Positions 9,156 to 18,157 of a stretch of 64,000 bases of DNA are shown here, piece after piece. The notes beneath the pieces are model-generated. The model made no database searches, was not told the DNA's origin, and saw only the letters and a list, made by a program, of their open reading frames with translations. The stretch spans positions 1-64,000 of the forward strand of contig NZ_CDBR01000019.1 of assembly GCF_000819685.1 (NCBI RefSeq), written 5' to 3'. Within the stretch, counting starts at the first letter, position 1. Every line of letters begins with the position of its first letter. The DNA is from Aeromonas allosaccharophila. GTDB lineage: Bacteria; Pseudomonadota; Gammaproteobacteria; Enterobacterales; Aeromonadaceae. Made by a program: the position numbers and the translations under genes.

Positions 9156-12100
9156 TGTGGCTCTCCGATATCTCAGTACGCCGCCCGCTGGTGGCGGTGG
9201 TGCTCAGCGCCCTGCTCACCGTGTTTGGTCTGGTCGCCTTCAGCAAATTGACAGTGCGGGAGATGCCCGATGTGCAGATCCCGTCGGTCTCCATCAGCAC
9301 CACCTATGAGGGGGCTGCCCCCTCGGTGATGGAGAGTCAGGTCACCAAGCCCATCGAGGATCAGCTCTCCGGCATCAGCGGCATCAAGAACATCAACTCC
9401 ATGACTCGCAAGGGGCGCTCGATGATCACCGTCGAGTTCAAGCTCGGCTGGAACATGGTGGAGGGGATCTCCGATGTGCGCGATGCGCTCTCCCGCGCGC
9501 GGCCACGGCTGCCCGATGAGGTGGACGAGCCGCTGGTGACCAAGGACAGCGGCAACGGCGATGTGGCGATCTGGCTCAACTTCAGCAGCAGCCAGATGGA
9601 TCGCACCGCCATGACCGACTACGCCAACCGCGTGCTGGTCGACCCCCTGAGTCTGGTGGACGGCGTGAGCGAAGTGGCGCTCTCCGGCGATCTGACCCAG
9701 GTGATGTATGTGCGGCTGCGCCCTGCCGACATGGCGGCCCGTGGCATCACGGTGAGCGATGTGGAAGAGGCCCTAAAGAGGGAGAACATCGAGCTGCCGG
9801 GCGGCGAGATCCGCAACAACTCCATGACCATGGCGGTGCAGATCGCCCGACTTTACCACACTGCGGAAGATTTCCAGCAACTGCAAGTCACCACCGCCGC
9901 CAACGGCCAGAGCGTCTATCTGGCTGATATCGCCGATGTGGAGGTGGGGGCCAAGAACGAAGACAGTGCCTATCAGCGCAACGGCAAAGAGAGTCTGGGT
10001 ATCGGTATCGTCGCCCAGTCCACCGCCAACCCGCTGGCGGTGGCGCAGGGGATCGAGAAGAAGCTCGGCGAGATGCAGCGCTTCCTGCCGGAGGGGGCCA
10101 AGCTCGAGGTGGATTACGACTCCACCATCTTTATCAAGCAGGCCATCGACGAGGTGTATGAAACCCTGGCCATCTGCGCCGTGTTGGTGGTGGCGGTGCT
10201 CTATCTGTTCCTCGGGCAGGGGCGTACCACGCTGATTCCGGCCATTACGGTGCCGGTGTCGCTCATCTCCGCCTTTATTGGCGCCTGGTATTTCGGCTTT
10301 TCCATCAACCTCATCACCTTGCTGGCGCTGATCCTCGCCATCGGCTTGGTGGTGGATGACGCCATCGTGGTGGTGGAGAACATCCACCACCATCTGCAGC
10401 GCGGTGAGCCGCCGCTGCTGGCGGCATGGCACGGCACCCGCGAGGTGGGCTTTGCGGTCATCGCCACCACTGCCGTGCTGGTGATGGTGTTTGTCCCCAT
10501 CGCCTTTATGGATGGCATGGTGGGGCGGCTCTTTACCGAGTTTGCGATATTGCTCTCGCTCGCGGTGCTCTGCTCCTCGCTGGTGGCACTGACCCTGACT
10601 CCGGCCATGGGCTCCTGGCTGATGCGCCCGCTGGATAAACCGAACCGGCTGACTGCCGGGCTCGATCGCGGGCTCGGCTGGCTGGAGGGGCACTATCGCC
10701 ACCTGCTGGCGTGGGTGCTGCGTCGCTCCCGCTGGACGCCGCTGGTGCTGCTGCTCTGTCTGGGCGGTATCGGTGCCCTGTTTACCCAGCTGCCGACCAG
10801 CCTCACCCCGACCGAGGATCGCGGCGTCATCTATGTCTTCGTCAAGGGGGCAGAGGGGACCAGCATCGAGCGGATGAAGCGCAACATGCAGCAGGTGGAG
10901 TCCGCCATCATGCCGATGCTCGGCAAAGGGGTGGTGCAGGCGCTGAGCTTCAGTACCCCCGCCTTTGGCCGTGGCGGCGATCAGACCGGTATGGTGATCA
11001 TCCAGCTCACCGACTGGGCCGAGCGCGACGTCACTGCCACCGAGTTCTCCCGATCTCTGGGTGCCAAGCTCTCCGGCATTCCCGATGTGATGATCCGCAC
11101 CTTCCAGCCCGGTTTCCGAGGCGGCTCCACCGCGCCGGTGCAGTTCGTGCTACAGGGTAACGACTATGCCGAGCTCTATCAGCAAGGGTTGGCGCTGCAA
11201 CAGGCGGCGCAGGGCAGCGGCCTGATGTTGAGCCCGGATCTCGACTACGCCGAGAAGACCCCCGAGCTGCAGGTGACCATCAATCGCGACAGCGCCAGCC
11301 AGCTTGGCATTCCGGTCTCCACCGTGGCCAACAGTTTGCAGACCCTGCTGGGCGGGGCGAGCAAGACCACCTATGTGGACAGGGGCGAGGAGTATGATGT
11401 CTACCTGCGCGGCAACCAGACCGAGTTCAACGGCATCTCGGATCTCGGTCGCATCTATCTAAAAGCCGCCAACGGCGAGATGGTCAGTCTCTCGACTCTG
11501 GCCACCGTCAAGCAGGTAGCGACCGCAAACCGCCTCAACCACTACCAGCGGCAAAAAGCGATCACCCTGACAGCCGACGTGCATCCTGACCACACCCTGG
11601 GTGAGGCCCTCGATTTCCTCGATGGCTGGGCCAACGCCAATCTGCCCACCGGCATGACGGTGGATTACGCCGGTGATTCCAAGGATTACCGCGACAATCA
11701 GGGGGAGATGGTGCTGGTCTTTGGCCTCGCCCTGCTGGTGGTCTATCTGGTGCTGGTGGCCCAGTTCGAGAGCACCCTGACCCCGGCGGTGGTGATGGTG
11801 ACGGTGCCACTCGGCATCTTCGGTGGTCTGCTTGGCCTCTGGCTGACGGGGCAGGAGATGAGCATCTACAGCCAGATCGGCATGATCATGCTGATTGGCA
11901 TGGTGACCAAGAACGGCATCCTGATCGTCGAGTTCATCAACCAGCTGCGCCAGCGCGGCGAAGGGTTCGAGGAAGCGATCATCGCAGGCTCGGTGCGCCG
12001 CTTGCGCCCCATCCTGATGACTTCGCTGACCGCCATTATCGGCGCGGTGCCGCTGATGCTCTCCATGGGGGCAGGCTACGAGAGCCGGATGGCGGTGGGG

Positions 12101-12271
12101 ACTGTGGTCTTCTTCGGGTTGTCGCTGGCAACCCTGGTTACCCTGCTGGTGGTGCCCGCCATCTACCATCTGATCGCCCGCCACGCCGGCATGACAGGGG
12201 CGCGGGATCAACAGGTAGACGAAGCACTGGCCGCCAAGGGGGCAGGGGAGTCGCACCCTCCGGCGCTCTGA
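9155..12271 (+). CDS. RND family multidrug-type efflux pump permease
   Basis: This 1038-residue proton-driven inner-membrane RND transporter is of the AcrB/MexI type, with the full family length. The N-terminus (MWLSDISVRRPLVAVVLSALL) is TM1, followed by a large periplasmic loop with a typical pore-domain start (PSVSISTTYEGAAPSVME). TM4 carries the essential proton-relay acidic pair in GLVVDDAIVVVENIHHH. The second half repeats the pattern, ending in TM8-12 with the GMVTKNGILIVEFINQLR motif. It is translated with the adaptor in a two-gene operon. No outer-membrane factor or TetR/two-component regulator is adjacent, so it presumably uses a distant TolC-type channel. Substrates are unknown. Confidence 0.94.
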   Translation: MWLSDISVRRPLVAVVLSALLTVFGLVAFSKLTVREMPDVQIPSVSISTTYEGAAPSVMESQVTKPIEDQLSGISGIKNINSMTRKGRSMITVEFKLGWNMVEGISDVRDALSRARPRLPDEVDEPLVTKDSGNGDVAIWLNFSSSQMDRTAMTDYANRVLVDPLSLVDGVSEVALSGDLTQVMYVRLRPADMAARGITVSDVEEALKRENIELPGGEIRNNSMTMAVQIARLYHTAEDFQQLQVTTAANGQSVYLADIADVEVGAKNEDSAYQRNGKESLGIGIVAQSTANPLAVAQGIEKKLGEMQRFLPEGAKLEVDYDSTIFIKQAIDEVYETLAICAVLVVAVLYLFLGQGRTTLIPAITVPVSLISAFIGAWYFGFSINLITLLALILAIGLVVDDAIVVVENIHHHLQRGEPPLLAAWHGTREVGFAVIATTAVLVMVFVPIAFMDGMVGRLFTEFAILLSLAVLCSSLVALTLTPAMGSWLMRPLDKPNRLTAGLDRGLGWLEGHYRHLLAWVLRRSRWTPLVLLLCLGGIGALFTQLPTSLTPTEDRGVIYVFVKGAEGTSIERMKRNMQQVESAIMPMLGKGVVQALSFSTPAFGRGGDQTGMVIIQLTDWAERDVTATEFSRSLGAKLSGIPDVMIRTFQPGFRGGSTAPVQFVLQGNDYAELYQQGLALQQAAQGSGLMLSPDLDYAEKTPELQVTINRDSASQLGIPVSTVANSLQTLLGGASKTTYVDRGEEYDVYLRGNQTEFNGISDLGRIYLKAANGEMVSLSTLATVKQVATANRLNHYQRQKAITLTADVHPDHTLGEALDFLDGWANANLPTGMTVDYAGDSKDYRDNQGEMVLVFGLALLVVYLVLVAQFESTLTPAVVMVTVPLGIFGGLLGLWLTGQEMSIYSQIGMIMLIGMVTKNGILIVEFINQLRQRGEGFEEAIIAGSVRRLRPILMTSLTAIIGAVPLMLSMGAGYESRMAVGTVVFFGLSLATLVTLLVVPAIYHLIARHAGMTGARDQQVDEALAAKGAGESHPPAL

Positions 12272-12337
12272 ACAGCACCTTGGCCTGAACTCTGACTTGA
12301 ACCCTAGCGGGGGCCAGTTATCAGCCTCCATCATCAC

Positions 12338-12359
12338 AAGGGCGCCTGCGGGCGCCCTT
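12338..12359 (+). terminator. Probable terminator of the RND operon
   Basis: An AAGGGCGCC-TGC-GGGCGCCCTT hairpin lies about 65 bp after the pump stop. The T-tract is poor (GCTATT), so termination may be partial. Confidence 0.6.
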
Positions 12360-12469
12360 GCTATTGCGGGTGGCGGCCTATTCCGCGGGATCTATAGGGA
12401 CAAAAAGCCATCGCTCCCCTTGGCCGCAACCGGTATAATGCGCGACCCGAATTTTTCCAGGTGTTCAAA

Positions 12470-14833
12470 ATGCAGCCGGTACCCAACCTTTTCTCCTATC
12501 CCCGCTATTGGGCCGAGTGCTACGGCACGGCGCCCTTCCTGCCCATGTCCCGCAAAGAGATGGACAAGCTCGGTTGGGACAGCTGCGACGTCATTCTGGT
12601 GACGGGGGATGCCTATGTGGATCACCCGAGCTTCGGCATGGCTGTCATCGGCCGCATGCTGGAGGCGCAGGGTTTTCGGGTCGGCATCATCGCCCAGCCG
12701 GACTGGTCATCGAAGGATGACTTTATGCGTCTGGGCAAACCGAACCTCTTCTTCGGGGTGACCGCGGGCAACATGGACTCCATGATCAACCGCTACACCT
12801 CCGATAAAAAGCTGCGCCACGACGACGCCTACACCCCGGGGGATGTGGGCGGCAAGCGGCCGGATCGCGCCACCCTGGTCTATACCCAGCGCTGCAAGGA
12901 GGCCTTCAAGGAGGTGCCGGTGGTTATCGGCGGCATTGAGGCATCCCTGCGCCGCATCGCCCACTACGACTACTGGTCCGAGACCATCCGTCGCTCCATC
13001 CTGCTCGATGCCAAGGCCGATATCCTGATCTACGGCAACGCCGAGCGGCCGCTGGTGGAAGTGGCCCACCGCATCGCAGCGGGGGAGACCATCGATACCA
13101 TGCAGGATATTCGCGGCACCGCCGTTATCCGCAAGGAGCCGCTGCCGGGCTGGAAAGGGGTGGATTCGAGCAAGCTCGACCAGATTGGCCGCATCGATCC
13201 CATCATGAACCCCTATATGGAAGGGGCCCCATGCTCGGACGATGCCACCGAAGCGGCCCCTGCCGCGCAGGAGGCCCAGCCTGTGCTGGTGCAGCCGGCC
13301 AAACCCAAGCCGTGGGAAAAAACCTATGTGAAGCTGCCGGCGTTCGAGCGGGTGAAAGAGGACAAGGTGCTCTACGCCCACGCCTCGCGCATTCTGCACC
13401 ACGAGACCAACCCCGGCTGTGCCCGCGCCCTGTCGCAGGCTCACGGCGATCGCATCGTCTGGGTCAACCCGCCCGCCTTCCCGCTTGAAACCGAGGAGAT
13501 GGACGGCGTCTTCGGCCTGCCCTACCAGCGGGTGCCGCACCCGGCCTATGGCAATGAGAAGATCCCCGCCTTCGAGATGATCAAGACCTCGGTCAACATC
13601 ATGCGCGGCTGCTTTGGCGGCTGCTCCTTCTGCTCCATCACCGAGCACGAAGGGCGCATCATCCAGAGCCGCTCGGAAGAGTCGATCCTCAAAGAAATCG
13701 AAGATATCCGCGACAAGGTGCCGGGCTTTACCGGCGTCATCTCGGATCTCGGCGGCCCTACCGCCAACATGTACAAGCTGCGCTGCAAGAGCCCCAAGGC
13801 CGAGCAGACCTGCCGTCGCGCTTCCTGTGTCTGGCCCACCATCTGCCCGCACATGGATACCGACCACAGCCCGACCATCAACCTCTATCGCAAGGCGCGC
13901 GACCTCAAGGGGATCAAGAAGATCCTCATCGCCTCCGGCGTGCGTTACGACATCGCGGTCGAAGATCCCCGCTATATCAAGGAGCTGGCCAAGTACCACG
14001 TCGGCGGCTACCTCAAGATCGCGCCGGAACACACCGAGGAGGGGCCGCTCTCCAAGATGATGAAGCCGGGCATGGGTAGCTACTACCAGTTCAAGGAGCT
14101 GTTCGACAAATACTCCAAAGAGGCGGGCAAGCAGCAGTACCTGATCCCCTACTTTATCTCCGCCCACCCGGGCACCACCGATGAAGACATGATCAATCTG
14201 GCGCTCTGGGTCAAAGAGAACCGCTTCAAGCTCGATCAGGTGCAGAACTTCTACCCGTCGCCGCTCGCCAACGCCACCACCATGTATTACACGGAGAAAA
14301 ACCCGTTAAACAAGGTGAGCCGCACCGGTGGCGATGTGTTTGTCGCCAAGGGCGAGCGCCGTCGCCGCCTGCACAAGGCGCTGCTGCGCTACCACGATCC
14401 CGCTGGCTGGCCGATGATCCGCGAAGCCCTGCTCGCCATGGGCAAAGGTCACCTGATTGGCAACGGCCCGGGGTGTCTGGTGCCGCCGGAAGGTCGCAAC
14501 GAGCGCGCCGCCAGTGGCAAGGGGATGAAACCGGCCCTGACTCGCCACAGTAACATTGCCCATCAGCGCGGCAATGGCGCAGGCAGCAAGGCCACTGGCG
14601 GCAAGCCGGTGGGTTCCCAGCTGCAGAAAGGGGCGGCTAATGGCAAACCGGCCGCACAGGGCGAAGGCAAGAATGCTGGCCAGAATGCGGGTAAAAGCAA
14701 ACCTGCCGGCAAACCCGCCCATAAGGGCAAAGCGCCGACCCGCGCTGGCTCTGCCAAGCCGGGCACCAAACCCGCTGCTCAAGGCGGCAAGCCTGCTGCC
14801 AAAGGCAATGGTGCCAAGAGACCGGCGCGCTGA
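12470..14833 (+). CDS. ygiQ: YgiQ family radical SAM protein
   Basis: This protein of about 787 residues is strongly similar to E. coli YgiQ from the first residues ([34 protein letters not shown]-like region). The radical-SAM cluster motif CFGGCSFC (CxxxCxxC) sits near residues 380-390 and should bind a 4Fe-4S cluster with S-adenosylmethionine. A further Cys-rich segment ([15 protein letters not shown]) follows. The reaction is not established. The last ~100 residues are a low-complexity Lys/Gly/Ala/Pro tail ([17 protein letters not shown]) that is absent from the core fold and may bind nucleic acid. The frame opens with GTG at 12461; ATG 12470 is preferred because AGGTG lies upstream at a good spacing. 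Confidence 0.93.
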   Translation: MQPVPNLFSYPRYWAECYGTAPFLPMSRKEMDKLGWDSCDVILVTGDAYVDHPSFGMAVIGRMLEAQGFRVGIIAQPDWSSKDDFMRLGKPNLFFGVTAGNMDSMINRYTSDKKLRHDDAYTPGDVGGKRPDRATLVYTQRCKEAFKEVPVVIGGIEASLRRIAHYDYWSETIRRSILLDAKADILIYGNAERPLVEVAHRIAAGETIDTMQDIRGTAVIRKEPLPGWKGVDSSKLDQIGRIDPIMNPYMEGAPCSDDATEAAPAAQEAQPVLVQPAKPKPWEKTYVKLPAFERVKEDKVLYAHASRILHHETNPGCARALSQAHGDRIVWVNPPAFPLETEEMDGVFGLPYQRVPHPAYGNEKIPAFEMIKTSVNIMRGCFGGCSFCSITEHEGRIIQSRSEESILKEIEDIRDKVPGFTGVISDLGGPTANMYKLRCKSPKAEQTCRRASCVWPTICPHMDTDHSPTINLYRKARDLKGIKKILIASGVRYDIAVEDPRYIKELAKYHVGGYLKIAPEHTEEGPLSKMMKPGMGSYYQFKELFDKYSKEAGKQQYLIPYFISAHPGTTDEDMINLALWVKENRFKLDQVQNFYPSPLANATTMYYTEKNPLNKVSRTGGDVFVAKGERRRRLHKALLRYHDPAGWPMIREALLAMGKGHLIGNGPGCLVPPEGRNERAASGKGMKPALTRHSNIAHQRGNGAGSKATGGKPVGSQLQKGAANGKPAAQGEGKNAGQNAGKSKPAGKPAHKGKAPTRAGSAKPGTKPAAQGGKPAAKGNGAKRPAR

Positions 14834-14862
14834 TATTCCAGTGATAGGGAAGGGGCACAAAT

Positions 14863-14892
14863 AAAAAGGGTAACCAGATGGTTACCCTTTTT
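14863..14892 (+). terminator. Rho-independent terminator of ygiQ
   Basis: An AAAAAGGGTAACC-agat-GGTTACCCTTTTT stem with a strong T-tract lies 30 bp after the ygiQ stop. Confidence 0.95.
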
Positions 14893-15047
14893 CGTTTCGA
14901 TATAGAATAATGCCAGTGTGTTAATTGGACTATGTCAAAATTGTTATTATCTGATTCATGGTGAATTTATTTTGGTAATTTAAGATTAAATTGACACACT
15001 CAAGCTTGCATTTTTATAATGGTTTTTTCTTGTAAGGGTATTTTATA

Positions 15048-15845
15048 ATGAGAAGTCATAGACCATATGGTTTAGCACCATCAGCTTTGGAGTCAAACAT
15101 TCTTAAATTAAGATCCTTTGAGATGATTTTAATAATCTTCTACATGGAGAGTCTACGCAGATTTATTATTGGCTCAATTAAAGCAACAGATAAACTTCGC
15201 CAAACCAAAAGGCTCGAATTACAGGATGATGAAGAATTAGATAAATCATCATCAAAAATACTAAGAAAGGCCACTAGGATATTGTTAGATGAAGGGATTA
15301 TTACTCATGAGCAACGGATAGAATTTAACAGGCTAGTTAATTACAGAAATACTATTGGCCATGCTCCACACTATCTAACTGTAGACGTTGGTGCTTATGA
15401 TAACTTGCAGCCATTAACCACAATAGGGAAAAAACAACCATCAGGTTACGATAAGACAATGCTTGAACGAGTTATTAAGATGAGAAAGGATATTCAAGTT
15501 GCGATTGGTGAACAATTTGTTACGCTTTCGAGTTTTGATATTTTAATGTTCGATTCTGCCGAGAAAACGTATCTGAAAGAAATTAAAAAATTGAAAAATA
15601 AAATCTCAAATCAGATCGATAAATTAAATGCCATATATGATGAGGCAAATAAATCAATTCAAAAAATACCAATACAAGTAATTAATGAAGCTCAACTGCA
15701 TCATCCAAAGCATTACAAAGGAAATGGTACATTAAGTGATAGTGGTATCAGGTGTGTGAAAATGCTATATGATGCTGGTGCAACACCATTAGCTGTATCA
15801 CATTTAATGAAAATATCGATGGTTTCAGCTAAGAGATGGAGATAG
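15048..15845 (+). CDS. Unknown protein with HEPN-like motif and C-terminal helix-turn-helix
   Basis: This 265-residue protein matches no family I can name. Residues 20-110 are predicted all-helical and contain VNYRNTIGHAPHY, where R100-N101-x3-H105 fits the Rx4-6H (RNxxxH) signature of HEPN RNases. Residues 160-215 are Lys/Glu-rich and likely coiled coil (EKTYLKEIKKLKNKISNQI). The last ~35 residues (CVKMLYDAGATPLAVSHLMK) look like a resolvase/Hin-type helix-turn-helix. The gene is markedly AT-rich, with AGA, ATA and TTA codons common, unlike its ~60% GC neighbours, which points to horizontal acquisition. AAGGG lies 9 bp before the ATG. HEPN nucleases occur in toxin-antitoxin, abortive-infection and other defence systems. 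No partner antitoxin or methylase gene is adjacent, so assignment to defence is inference. Confidence 0.7.
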   Translation: MRSHRPYGLAPSALESNILKLRSFEMILIIFYMESLRRFIIGSIKATDKLRQTKRLELQDDEELDKSSSKILRKATRILLDEGIITHEQRIEFNRLVNYRNTIGHAPHYLTVDVGAYDNLQPLTTIGKKQPSGYDKTMLERVIKMRKDIQVAIGEQFVTLSSFDILMFDSAEKTYLKEIKKLKNKISNQIDKLNAIYDEANKSIQKIPIQVINEAQLHHPKHYKGNGTLSDSGIRCVKMLYDAGATPLAVSHLMKISMVSAKRWR

Positions 15846-16218
15846 AAAATCAAGAAATCAATGACGCTGTAGTGGAAGGAATCTTGGGCACCTACCTCTC
15901 TTAACAAGGCACAGTACAGCCAAATCCCGCGCCACCGCCGTGGATTACAGCTTCCAATATGCTCCATTGACCCGCGCTGGCAGCAACCCATCGCAGCTCA
16001 ACAGGTTCTGATTGGCCATGGTAAGCCAAACGAAACTGCCGAAGCGAGCCTTAAAGTGACTTAACTATCAGAAATTAATCGTTTTTTTAGCTTGATCAGC
16101 AAATGGAACTGGAAGGCGGCTTTATTGCCATATCCCGCTTTGGCAAGCAGGGAAGGGGAGTGAATAGGGGAGACCTGCTGGTCGCCCCTTGTGATTGCCA
16201 TATCCGGCGCGCGAAGGG
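15846..16218. other. Intergenic region with gene-end remnants
   Basis: No intact gene is visible in these 373 bp. A plus-strand frame ending at the TAA near 16063 reads like a C-terminal fragment (SIDPRWQQPIAAQQVLIGHG), but no start or family could be found. The segment from 16020 (gtaagccaaacgaaactgc) recurs with one mismatch near 18989. A short direct repeat attgccatatcc occurs near 16126 and 16195. Together these suggest decayed, rearranged DNA. Confidence 0.45.
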
Positions 16219-16482
16219 TTAGCCGTTATAGCCGTAGCAGCGTTTGAGCTCCTCGAAGTAGTAGTAGTGGCTGCCGCTTTGGTAGGGTTGGCAGCCGGTT
16301 TTAAAGGCGATCTCCTTTTCGTTGTAGAGCATCTTGACCAGCACCTGCCGCTGCCCGTTCTGGTAGATATCCCACTGGATATTGGCGGTATGACCGAAAT
16401 CTGGGACACCCACCTTTTTGACAGAGGCGTAGTGCTGGTCTTGACTTGAGAGGTCACCGTTGAGGGATGCGCCATGACCATT
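16219..16482 (-). pseudogene. C-terminal gene fragment, possibly histidine acid phosphatase-like
   Basis: A minus-strand frame with no usable start (a stop lies upstream, inside the transposase start region) ends in GSHYYYFEELKRCYGYNG after a FGHTANIQWDIYQNGQ stretch. The GH-x2-N pattern, the NEKEI-type segment and the Cys pair are reminiscent of the C-terminal part of histidine acid phosphatases of the glucose-1-phosphatase type. The match is from memory and weak. The 5' part of any such gene is absent from the window. The repeat end at 16405-16419 lies within the frame, so the transposon end probably truncated it. Confidence 0.35.
16405..16419 (-). repeat. Inverted end-like copy of the AAAAGGTGGGTGTC motif
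   Basis: The plus strand reads gacacccaccttttt. Its reverse complement shares aaaaggtgggtgtc with the ends of the two direct repeats downstream of the transposase (17601-17616 and 17738-17753). This copy lies 55 bp before the transposase start in inverted orientation, as expected of an element's left end. Confidence 0.6.
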
Positions 16483-17424
16483 GCCCGTTCACGTCAAATC
16501 AGTTTGCAGGATACGCCTTACTACCACGTGGTCAGCCGCTGTGTGCGGCGAGCCTTTCTGTGTGGTGACGATGCCCATTCAGGCCAGAGTTACGAGCATC
16601 GGCGTCAGTGGGTGGTCGACAAGTTGGGGCAACTGTCGCGACTGTTTGCAATCGGCATCTGTGCCTATGCGGTGATGAGCAATCACTATCATCTGGTGCT
16701 CAAGGTGGAGCCCGACACCGCAGCCAACTGGAGTGAGCGAGAAGTGGCTGAGCGCTGGGCGGCGCTTTTCCAGTGGCCGCTGTTGGTCAGGCGTTGGTAT
16801 CAAGGGGAGATGTTGATCGAGCCTGAACTGGCTGTCGTGCAGCAATTGCTGGCCCAATGGCGGGAGCGGCTTCACTCCATCAGCTGGTTTATTCGGCTAC
16901 TCAATGAAAATCTGGCCCGTCAGGCCAATCAGGAAGATGGTTGCAAGGGCCATTTCTGGGAGGGCCGCTTCAAGAGTCAGGCTTTGCTCACCAAATCAGC
17001 CTTGTTGGCCTGTATGGCGTATGTTGACCTCAATCCGATACGAGCCGCGTTGACCGATCGGCCAGAGCAGAGTGACTACACCAGTATCAAACAGCGCCTT
17101 GACGAGCCTGCTGCCCCTGAGGTTTTGCCACCACTGTTGCTGCCGTTTGCCAGCCAGGGGAAGCCTGAAGAATTGCCCTATGCCTTCACCGATTACCTGA
17201 TGCTGGTTGATTGGACAGGCCGTGCTATTCGGCCCGACAAGCAGGGTCATATTCCGGCCCAACTTGAACCCATTCTGGAACGGTTGGGTCTTGATGGTGT
17301 TCGCTGGTTGAAGCAGGTGACGCTGTTCAGGCGACAAGGGATCAGAGTGGTGGGAGACAGAGATCAATGCCAGCAGTTTGCCCACCACTGTGGCCAGCGG
17401 CGATGCCATCAACCACTGCTTTGA
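16474..17424 (+). mobile_element. Y1 (REP-associated/IS200-like) transposase, RAYT type
   Basis: This 316-residue HUH-superfamily single-strand transposase belongs to the Y1_Tnp family. It begins with the characteristic TPYYHVVSRCVRRAFLC. The metal-binding HUH motif is NHYHLVL (H71, H73) and the catalytic Tyr is Y183 in AYVDLNPIRA, so the active site looks intact. GHFWEGRFKSQAL is another family hallmark. GAGGG lies about 8 bp before the ATG. It is longer than IS200 TnpA and matches the larger COG1943 'transposase' proteins of Aeromonas and Shewanella. Flanking sequences share a 14-bp motif in inverted orientation, followed by two ~120-128-bp direct repeats. Such proteins often mobilise palindromic REP repeats rather than themselves. 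Confidence 0.85.
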
Positions 17425-17497
17425 TTGCTTCGCGTCCACCCTGCCGATAGCTCCGGGTATTGCACACAGTTCAGTGAATGGCTGTGCAGGGGCTGCT

Positions 17498-17753
17498 GCT
17501 TTCTAAACCTGAAAATTTCTCTCACTAGCCAACTTTTGCAGGCATCAGCTCGAATGCATTCACCCTTATGGTGCCTGCAGCTGCGCGATAGTGGGTTGTT
17601 CCAAAAGGTGGGTGTCAAAATTTGAGCTTTCTAAACCTTAAAATCTCTCTCACCAGCCGACTTTTACAGGCTGAATCGGCATCAGTTCGGATGAATATAC
17701 CCTTATGGTGCCTGCAACTGCCTGATAGTGGCTTGCTCCAAAAGGTGGGTGTC
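17498..17753 (+). repeat. Two imperfect ~128-bp direct repeats downstream of the transposase
   Basis: Unit 1 (17498-17616) and unit 2 (17626-17753) both start gctttctaaacct. They share ctctcacYagccRacttt, then cccttatggtgcctgca, and both end ccaaaaggtgggtgtc. The period is 128 bp. Unit 2 has a ~9-bp insertion (tgaatcggc) relative to unit 1. The shared end motif also occurs inverted upstream of the transposase (16405-16419). These are probably right-end copies or cognate substrates of the transposase. The rest of the 404-bp stretch 17425-17828 holds no gene. Confidence 0.8.
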
Positions 17754-17775
17754 CTAATTGAAGGCTAATTGAAGG
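17754..17775. repeat. Tandem 11-bp repeat at the element edge
   Basis: ctaattgaagg occurs twice back to back immediately after the right-most repeat unit, at the edge of the mobile segment. It could be a target-site or slippage footprint. Confidence 0.6.
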
Positions 17776-17828
17776 CCGCCCTCCGATCCGGTGCTACGAC
17801 ATGACTGACAAGGCCGCAAGCGGGCGGT

Positions 17829-18047
17829 TTACTCGATACGCACCACATCGGGGTGGGCGGCGCTGGCGGCTTCGTGATAGATATCGTCAAGCCAGCGCTG
17901 GATCTCATCTTCGGTCAGAAAGTCGGGAATAATCACATCGCGGATGCGCGAGTATTTGCGCTCGGGCAGGCTGACGTTAAATAGCAGCCACTGCTCCCCC
18001 TCCCGTTTCACCCCGACCAGTCGGCCAAAGACGCTGAATATCATCAT
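17829..18047 (-). CDS. Small protein, DUF7661-like (72 aa)
   Basis: This 72-residue protein begins MMIFSVFGRLVGVKREGEQ. Its pattern of a short beta-rich N-terminus, a central DVIIPDFLTEDEI segment and an acidic C-terminal helix (RWLDDIYHEAAS) matches small proteins grouped as DUF7661, whose function is unknown. I chose ATG 18047 because AAGGAGG lies 6 bp before it. A frame open to 18167 would overlap the neighbouring gene and has no RBS. It is soluble with no signal peptide. Its stop is near a G/C-rich inverted sequence that may terminate it. Confidence 0.72.
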   Translation of the reverse strand: MMIFSVFGRLVGVKREGEQWLLFNVSLPERKYSRIRDVIIPDFLTEDEIQRWLDDIYHEAASAAHPDVVRIE

Positions 18048-18157
18048 GCCAAACCTCCTTCTCACTCTGTTTGCCGGATCCGATTTAATGATCTGTTGTG
18101 CCCGTCGGCCTTGTCGTCCCATGCCATCCGGTGCCTGATCCCGCTCTGACGCCTCGC

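Noticed and set aside
12707-14167. Minus-strand ORF of 486 codons opposite ygiQ
   Set aside because: It lies wholly inside ygiQ, whose conserved protein and radical-SAM motif are unambiguous; the antisense product matches nothing.
17498-17753. Possible CRISPR array downstream of the transposase
   Set aside because: Only two units of ~120-128 bp with no short direct repeat-spacer pattern and no cas genes; they are long imperfect direct repeats.
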